Part shown: one piece after another, positions 59,968-64,000 of the stretch
Layout of the letters: the number at the start of each line of letters is the position of its first letter
Numbering within the stretch: position 1 is the first letter of the stretch
Assembly: GCA_029202525.1 (NCBI GenBank)
Contig: CP119325.1
Location: 2,082,001 to 2,146,000 of the forward strand
Direction of reading: 5' to 3'
Length of the DNA stretch: 64,000 nucleotides
Origin: Candidatus Pseudomonas phytovorans
Lineage (GTDB): Bacteria; Pseudomonadota; Gammaproteobacteria; Pseudomonadales; Pseudomonadaceae
Program-made: the position numbers and the translations under genes
The notes under the pieces: model-generated
The model's database searches: none
Told to the model about the DNA's origin: nothing
The model's input: the letters and a program-made list of their open reading frames with translations, nothing else

Positions 59968-61317
59968 ATGAAATCCTATGAAGTGAATTTTGATGGCCTG
60001 GTGGGGCCTACCCACAACTACGGCGGCCTGTCCTACGGCAACGTGGCTTCGCAAAGCAACAGCCAGCAGGGTTCCAGCCCGCGCGAAGCCGCGCGTCAAG
60101 GCCTGGCAAAAATGAAAGCGCTGGCCGACATGGGCTTCAAGCAGGGCGTGCTGGCCCCGCAGGAGCGACCGGATGTGGCCGCTCTACGCCGGCTGGGCTT
60201 CAGCGGCAGCGATGCCGAAGTGATCCAGCGCGCCGCCAGGGAGGCCATGCCGCTGCTGGTCGCCAGTTGCTCGGCGTCGAGCATGTGGGTGGCCAACGCG
60301 GCCACGGTCAGCCCCAGTGCCGACACGGCTGATGGCCGCGTGCACTTCACCGCTGCCAACCTGAACTGCAAATATCACCGCAGCATCGAGCATCCGACCA
60401 CCAGCCGTGTGCTGGGCGCCATGTTCAACAACGAGAAACACTTTGCCCACCACGCAGCGCTGCCTGCCGTGGCACAGTTCGGTGACGAGGGCGCGGCCAA
60501 CCACACGCGCTTCTGCCGCGCCTATGGCGATGCAGGCGTGGAGTTCTTCGTGTATGGCCGCAGCGCCTTTGACAGCCGTTACCCGGCACCGCAGAAGTAC
60601 CCGGCCCGACAAACCCTGGAAGCCTCCCAGGCCGTGGCCCGGCTGCATGGGCTGAGCGATGGCGGTGTGGTCTACGCTCAACAGAACCCGGCTGTGATTG
60701 ATCAGGGCGTGTTCCACAATGATGTGATTTCGGTGGGCAATGGCGAAGTGCTGTTCTACCACGAGGACGCGTTCCTTGAGACCGACGCGGTGCTTGGCCA
60801 GCTGCAAGCTAAACTGGCCAGCAAGGGAGGCAACCTCCAGGCCATCTGTGTGCCACGGGCGGCGGTGGCGGTTGAGGACGCAGTGCGTTCGTACCTGTTC
60901 AACAGCCAGCTGCTCAGCCGCGATGACGGCTCCATGCTGCTGGTGGTGCCGGAAGAGTGCCGCAACAACGAGCGGGTCTGGGCCTACCTGAGCCAGCTGA
61001 CCAGCCAGGGTGGCCCGGTGAAGGAGGTCAAGGTATTCGACCTCAAGCAAAGCATGCAGAACGGCGGTGGCCCGGCTTGCCTGCGTTTGCGCGTGGCGTT
61101 GAAGGAATCGGAACTGGCGGCGGTCAACCAAGGCGTTATCATGACCGCCCCGCTATACGACACCCTGGTCCAGTGGGTCGACAAGCATTACCGCGATCGC
61201 CTCGTCGAGGCAGACCTGGCCGACCCGCAACTGCTGGTGGAATGCCGTACGGCACTGGACGAATTGACCCAGATCCTGAAGTTGGGCCCGGTATATCCGT
61301 TCCAACGCCAACCATGA
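59968..61317 (+). CDS. aruB: N-succinylarginine dihydrolase
   Basis: 449 residues. Guanidine-modifying (pentein-fold) enzyme that hydrolyses succinylarginine to succinylornithine, two NH3 and CO2. VNFDGLVGPTHNYGGLSYGNVAS at the N-terminus and the nucleophile Cys near residue 371 (GGGPACLRLRV) are diagnostic, as is the central catalytic HHS-type NLNCKYHRSIEH. GGAG SD. Fifth gene of the operon. Confidence 0.95.
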   Translation: MKSYEVNFDGLVGPTHNYGGLSYGNVASQSNSQQGSSPREAARQGLAKMKALADMGFKQGVLAPQERPDVAALRRLGFSGSDAEVIQRAAREAMPLLVASCSASSMWVANAATVSPSADTADGRVHFTAANLNCKYHRSIEHPTTSRVLGAMFNNEKHFAHHAALPAVAQFGDEGAANHTRFCRAYGDAGVEFFVYGRSAFDSRYPAPQKYPARQTLEASQAVARLHGLSDGGVVYAQQNPAVIDQGVFHNDVISVGNGEVLFYHEDAFLETDAVLGQLQAKLASKGGNLQAICVPRAAVAVEDAVRSYLFNSQLLSRDDGSMLLVVPEECRNNERVWAYLSQLTSQGGPVKEVKVFDLKQSMQNGGGPACLRLRVALKESELAAVNQGVIMTAPLYDTLVQWVDKHYRDRLVEADLADPQLLVECRTALDELTQILKLGPVYPFQRQP

Positions 61318-61330
61318 AGAGAGAATTGTA

Positions 61331-61621
61331 ATGACCGATGCCCTGCGCCTGATCCTTGAAGATGAAGATGGCACCCAGCTCGAAACCTCCTGCACCCGCT
61401 TTGCCGTGGTGTGGCAAGGCAAGGAAGTGTGGATTCAGCAAGACGGTCGTGGCCAGCTGCTGATCGGTGTGGACGTCGACGAAGACGACACCGAATACGC
61501 CAACCTGCTGCTGCGCCCGATGGCCACCAACCTGGTCAGCCTGCAGCTGGAAATGGAGCCGGCCGAAGTTGGCGAAGACGACGATCACGTCCATGGCCCC
61601 GATTGCGGCCACCACCACTAA
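61331..61621 (+). CDS. Small protein of the aru operon with His-rich tail
   Basis: 96 residues. The body (MTDALRLILEDEDGTQLETSCTRFAVVWQGKEVWIQQDGRGQLLIGVDVDEDDTEYANLLLRPMATNLVSLQLEM) is conserved among pseudomonads at this spot (PA0900 position); some databases label it 'topoisomerase II', which nothing here supports. The tail HVHGPDCGHHH could bind a metal. It lies between aruB and aruE, 13 and 10 bases from each, so it is co-transcribed with them. Role unknown. Confidence 0.8.
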   Translation: MTDALRLILEDEDGTQLETSCTRFAVVWQGKEVWIQQDGRGQLLIGVDVDEDDTEYANLLLRPMATNLVSLQLEMEPAEVGEDDDHVHGPDCGHHH

Positions 61622-61631
61622 GGAAGTACCT

Positions 61632-62639
61632 ATGCTCGCCCTTGGCAAATTGCTTGATCTGACCCTCACCGATCACGAACCGGCCGAGAAGACCCAAGTG
61701 ACACCCAAGGGCGCGCGTTTGCGCTGGCTGGGGGAGGGCGCGCTTGAAGTGCGCCCTGCCGAAGGCGAGGATTGCGGGCTGGATATGCTCTTGTCCGCCG
61801 GCATTCATGGCAACGAAACGGCACCGATCGAGTTGCTCGAACGGCTGCTGCACGGTGTGGCCAGCGGCAAGATCAAGCCCAAGGCACGGCTGCTGTTCCT
61901 GTTCGGCAACCCGGTGGCGATCCGCAAAGGCGAGCGCTTCATCGAGCAGGACATCAATCGGCTGTTCAACGGCCGCCATGAGCTTTCCAGTGGTTTTGAG
62001 GCGTTGCGTGCCGCGGAGCTTGAGCAGTTCGCCCGGGTGTTCTTCAGCAAGCCGGGGCGCAGCCGCCTGCATTACGACCTGCATACCGCCATCCGCGGTT
62101 CGAAAATCGAGCAATTCGCTTTGTACCCTTATAAAGAGGGGCGCAAGCACTCCCGTCGTGAGCTGGCGCGCCTGGCGGCGGCTGGTATGGAAGCGGTGCT
62201 GCTGCAGAGCAAGTCCTCCATCACCTTCAGTGCCTTTACCTATGAGCAGCTGGAGGCCGAAGCCTTCACTCTGGAGCTGGGCAAGGCACGCCCGTTTGGC
62301 CAGAACGAGCAGGTCAACCTCGACCGGCTGGAGCAGCGCCTGATCCAGATCATCGAAGGCACCGAGCCAGAGGGAGAAGGCTCGCTGGATGGCCTGCAAC
62401 TGTTCAGTGTGTCCCGCGAGATCATCAAGCACAGTGACAGCTTTCACCTGCACCTTCCGGCGGACATCGAGAACTTCTCCGAGCTGAGCAAGGGTTACCT
62501 GCTGGCCGAAGACCTGGCCGAGACGCGCTGGGTGGTCGAGGAGGAGGGCACGCGTATTATCTTCCCCAACCCCAAGGTCAGGAACGGGTTACGGGCCGGC
62601 ATCCTGATCGTGCCGGATTCGGGGCAGCGGCTGGGCTGA
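61632..62639 (+). CDS. aruE: Succinylglutamate desuccinylase
   Basis: 335 residues. Zinc-dependent amidohydrolase of the AstE/aspartoacylase family: GIHGNE (H59, E62) and the DLHTAIR His (H151) bind the metal. Splits N-succinylglutamate into glutamate and succinate, the last step of the pathway. The ATG at 61632 has an AAGGA SD. Last gene of the aru operon. Confidence 0.94.
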   Translation: MLALGKLLDLTLTDHEPAEKTQVTPKGARLRWLGEGALEVRPAEGEDCGLDMLLSAGIHGNETAPIELLERLLHGVASGKIKPKARLLFLFGNPVAIRKGERFIEQDINRLFNGRHELSSGFEALRAAELEQFARVFFSKPGRSRLHYDLHTAIRGSKIEQFALYPYKEGRKHSRRELARLAAAGMEAVLLQSKSSITFSAFTYEQLEAEAFTLELGKARPFGQNEQVNLDRLEQRLIQIIEGTEPEGEGSLDGLQLFSVSREIIKHSDSFHLHLPADIENFSELSKGYLLAEDLAETRWVVEEEGTRIIFPNPKVRNGLRAGILIVPDSGQRLG

Positions 62640-62931
62640 GGCCGCGTGGGTTGCGCGGTTTCGGATCCCATTCATGATGAAAACCTTTTAATTCACCGCC
62701 TGTTCCATTTTCCCTCCCCATAGGCGGTAATTGGCTTGCCAGTGGCGAAAGACAGGATTTAGCATCCGGTCATGTCATTTTCGTTTGCATAGCCCGAAAA
62801 ACCGTCCAAACGATGGTTTCTATCGTATAAACACACTGCATCGAGATTGCAGGACCGATATAATGCGGCCCTTTGCCGTCGTTTCGTCGACGCGTTTGCC
62901 CAACAGGGCCGCCGTTTCCGTGGAAGAACCT
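62640..62931 (+). promoter_or_regulatory. aruE-alaS intergenic region with the alaS promoter
   Basis: A clear -10 TATAAT at 62859-62864 with no good -35 at 17 bp (CTGCAT at 62836). An 8-bp dyad GCGGCCCT/AGGGCCGC (62865-62872 and 62905-62912) starts at the expected transcription start, and CGTCGACG (62887-62894 region) lies between. AlaRS of E. coli represses its own gene through a palindrome at the start site; this may be similar. Confidence 0.5.
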
Positions 62932-64000
62932 ATGAAAAGCGCAGAAATCCGTGAAGCCTTCCTTCGCTTCTTCGAAGAGCAGGGACACACCCGAGTCGCC
63001 TCCAGTTCGCTGATCCCGAACAACGACCCAACCCTGTTGTTCACCAATGCCGGCATGAACCAGTTCAAAGACTGTTTCCTCGGTGCGGAGAAGCGTGCCT
63101 ACACCCGTGCGGTCAGCAGCCAGAAGTGCGTGCGCGCCGGTGGTAAGCACAACGACCTGGAAAACGTCGGTTACACCGCGCGTCACCATACGTTCTTCGA
63201 GATGCTGGGCAACTTCAGCTTCGGCGACTATTTCAAGCGCGACGCGATCACCTTCGCCTGGACCTTCCTGACGTCGGAACAATGGCTGAACCTGCCCAAG
63301 GAAAAGCTCTGGGTCACCGTCTACGCCACTGACGACGAAGCCTACGACATCTGGACCAAGGAAGTTGGCGTGCCGGCCGAGCGCATGGTTCGCATCGGCG
63401 ACAACAAGGGCGCCCCGTACGCCTCCGACAACTTCTGGACCATGGGCGACACCGGCCCGTGCGGCCCGTGCACCGAAATTTTCTACGATCACGGCGCAGA
63501 CATCTGGGGCGGCCCACCCGGCTCGCCAGAAGAAGACGGCGACCGCTACATCGAGATCTGGAACAACGTCTTCATGCAGTTCAACCGCACCGCCGACGGC
63601 GTGCTGCACCCGCTGCCAGCGCCGTCGGTGGACACCGGCATGGGTCTGGAGCGCGTCAGCGCCGTGCTGCAGCACGTGCACTCGAACTACGAGATCGACC
63701 TGTTCCAGAACCTGTTGGCGGCTGCGGCCAAGGCTATCGGTTGCAACAATGACGGCCAGGCGTCGCTGAAAGTGGTCGCTGACCATATCCGTTCGTGCGG
63801 CTTCCTGATTGCCGACGGTGTGCTGCCTTCCAACGAAGGTCGTGGCTATGTGCTGCGCCGCATCATTCGTCGTGCTTGCCGTCACGGCAACAAGCTGGGC
63901 GCCAAGGGCAGCTTCTTCTACCAGATCGTTGCCGCGCTGGCTGCCGAAATGGGCGAGGCGTTCCCTGAGCTGAAGAGCCAGCAAGCGCACATCGAGCGCG
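62932..64000 (+). CDS. alaS: Alanyl-tRNA synthetase (3' truncated by window end)
   Basis: The first 356 codons are present. Class II synthetase core: EIREAFLRFFEEQGHTRVASSSLIPNNDPTLLFTNAGMNQFKD, motif 2 with NVGYTARHHTFFEMLGNFSFGDYFK, and motif 3 in SVDTGMGLERV. Charges tRNA-Ala. The editing and C-Ala domains lie beyond the window. The ATG at 62932 has a GGAAG SD. Confidence 0.97.
   Translation, partial: MKSAEIREAFLRFFEEQGHTRVASSSLIPNNDPTLLFTNAGMNQFKDCFLGAEKRAYTRAVSSQKCVRAGGKHNDLENVGYTARHHTFFEMLGNFSFGDYFKRDAITFAWTFLTSEQWLNLPKEKLWVTVYATDDEAYDIWTKEVGVPAERMVRIGDNKGAPYASDNFWTMGDTGPCGPCTEIFYDHGADIWGGPPGSPEEDGDRYIEIWNNVFMQFNRTADGVLHPLPAPSVDTGMGLERVSAVLQHVHSNYEIDLFQNLLAAAAKAIGCNNDGQASLKVVADHIRSCGFLIADGVLPSNEGRGYVLRRIIRRACRHGNKLGAKGSFFYQIVAALAAEMGEAFPELKSQQAHIER

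Overview
The window looks like a chromosomal segment of a fluorescent pseudomonad of the Pseudomonas putida group. The reasons are the high GC content, the Pseudomonas-type gene sets (gbuA/gbuR, lapE, phhA/phhB/phhR, aotJQMP-argR, aruCFGDB-aruE, alaS), and the many copies of the short intergenic REP palindrome (core GCGGGC..GCCCGC, outer arm CTCCCACAGG). Most of it is ordinary core genome. The only mobile insertion seen is one IS3-family element. I see no rRNA or tRNA gene, prophage or CRISPR array.

Layout. 0-5.1 kb: a lysine-rich protein tail, a small secreted protein, a RelE/HigA-type toxin-antitoxin pair with a perfect operator, a DMT exporter and a divergent MFS/LysR pair. 5.1-10.7 kb: a tiny PA1414-like gene behind an Anr-type site (the SicX locus of P. 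aeruginosa), a sodium/solute symporter, guanidinobutyrase and its divergent LysR regulator, and an Aer-type energy-taxis receptor. 10.75-12.18 kb: an intact IS3/IS150-type element inside a REP repeat, with a GAT target duplication. 12.3-21.2 kb: a DTW-domain protein, the LapE outer-membrane channel, yecA-ybaN, recQ, a MarR regulator, a PlpD-type patatin autotransporter and a SelT-like protein.

21.2-31.5 kb: a DMT exporter with an AraC regulator, an LpxH-like phosphoesterase, a Mpo1-like membrane protein, an AraC regulator overlapping trkH tail to tail, a nitroreductase, a Cpx-type envelope-stress operon (cpxR-spy-cpxA, with a GTAAA-N6-GTAAA box before spy) and yciB-yciI. 31.5-36.1 kb: a PHP phosphatase, yciO, scpA, scpB, rluB. 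36.1-47.1 kb: an aromatic amino-acid permease with a long leader, a LysR regulator, a giant FAD/Fe-S dehydrogenase (YdiJ type), an MFS transporter and the phenylalanine hydroxylase genes phhA-phhB with divergent phhR. 47.2-64 kb: a DUF2790 protein, acetyl-CoA synthetase, and the arginine uptake and degradation cluster (aotJ-aotQ-aotM-aotP-argR, then aruC-F-G-D-B-small protein-aruE), ending in a truncated alaS.

Three physiological themes stand out. First, arginine is imported by Aot and degraded by the succinyltransferase pathway to glutamate and succinate, under the AraC-type ArgR; 4-guanidinobutyrate, another arginine-derived compound, is handled by GbuA. Second, phenylalanine is hydroxylated to tyrosine by PhhAB under PhhR, probably with aromatic uptake by the permease. 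Third, membrane and envelope functions are covered by Cpx, LapE, PlpD and TrkH.

No clearly new multi-gene system was found. The best leads are: the Anr-box/PA1414-like small RNA/peptide locus; the recQ leader with a terminator-like hairpin that could end a roughly 80-nt RNA; the 68-bp perfect inverted repeat before aruC; the leader ORF before the aromatic permease; and the IS insertion inside a REP pair.
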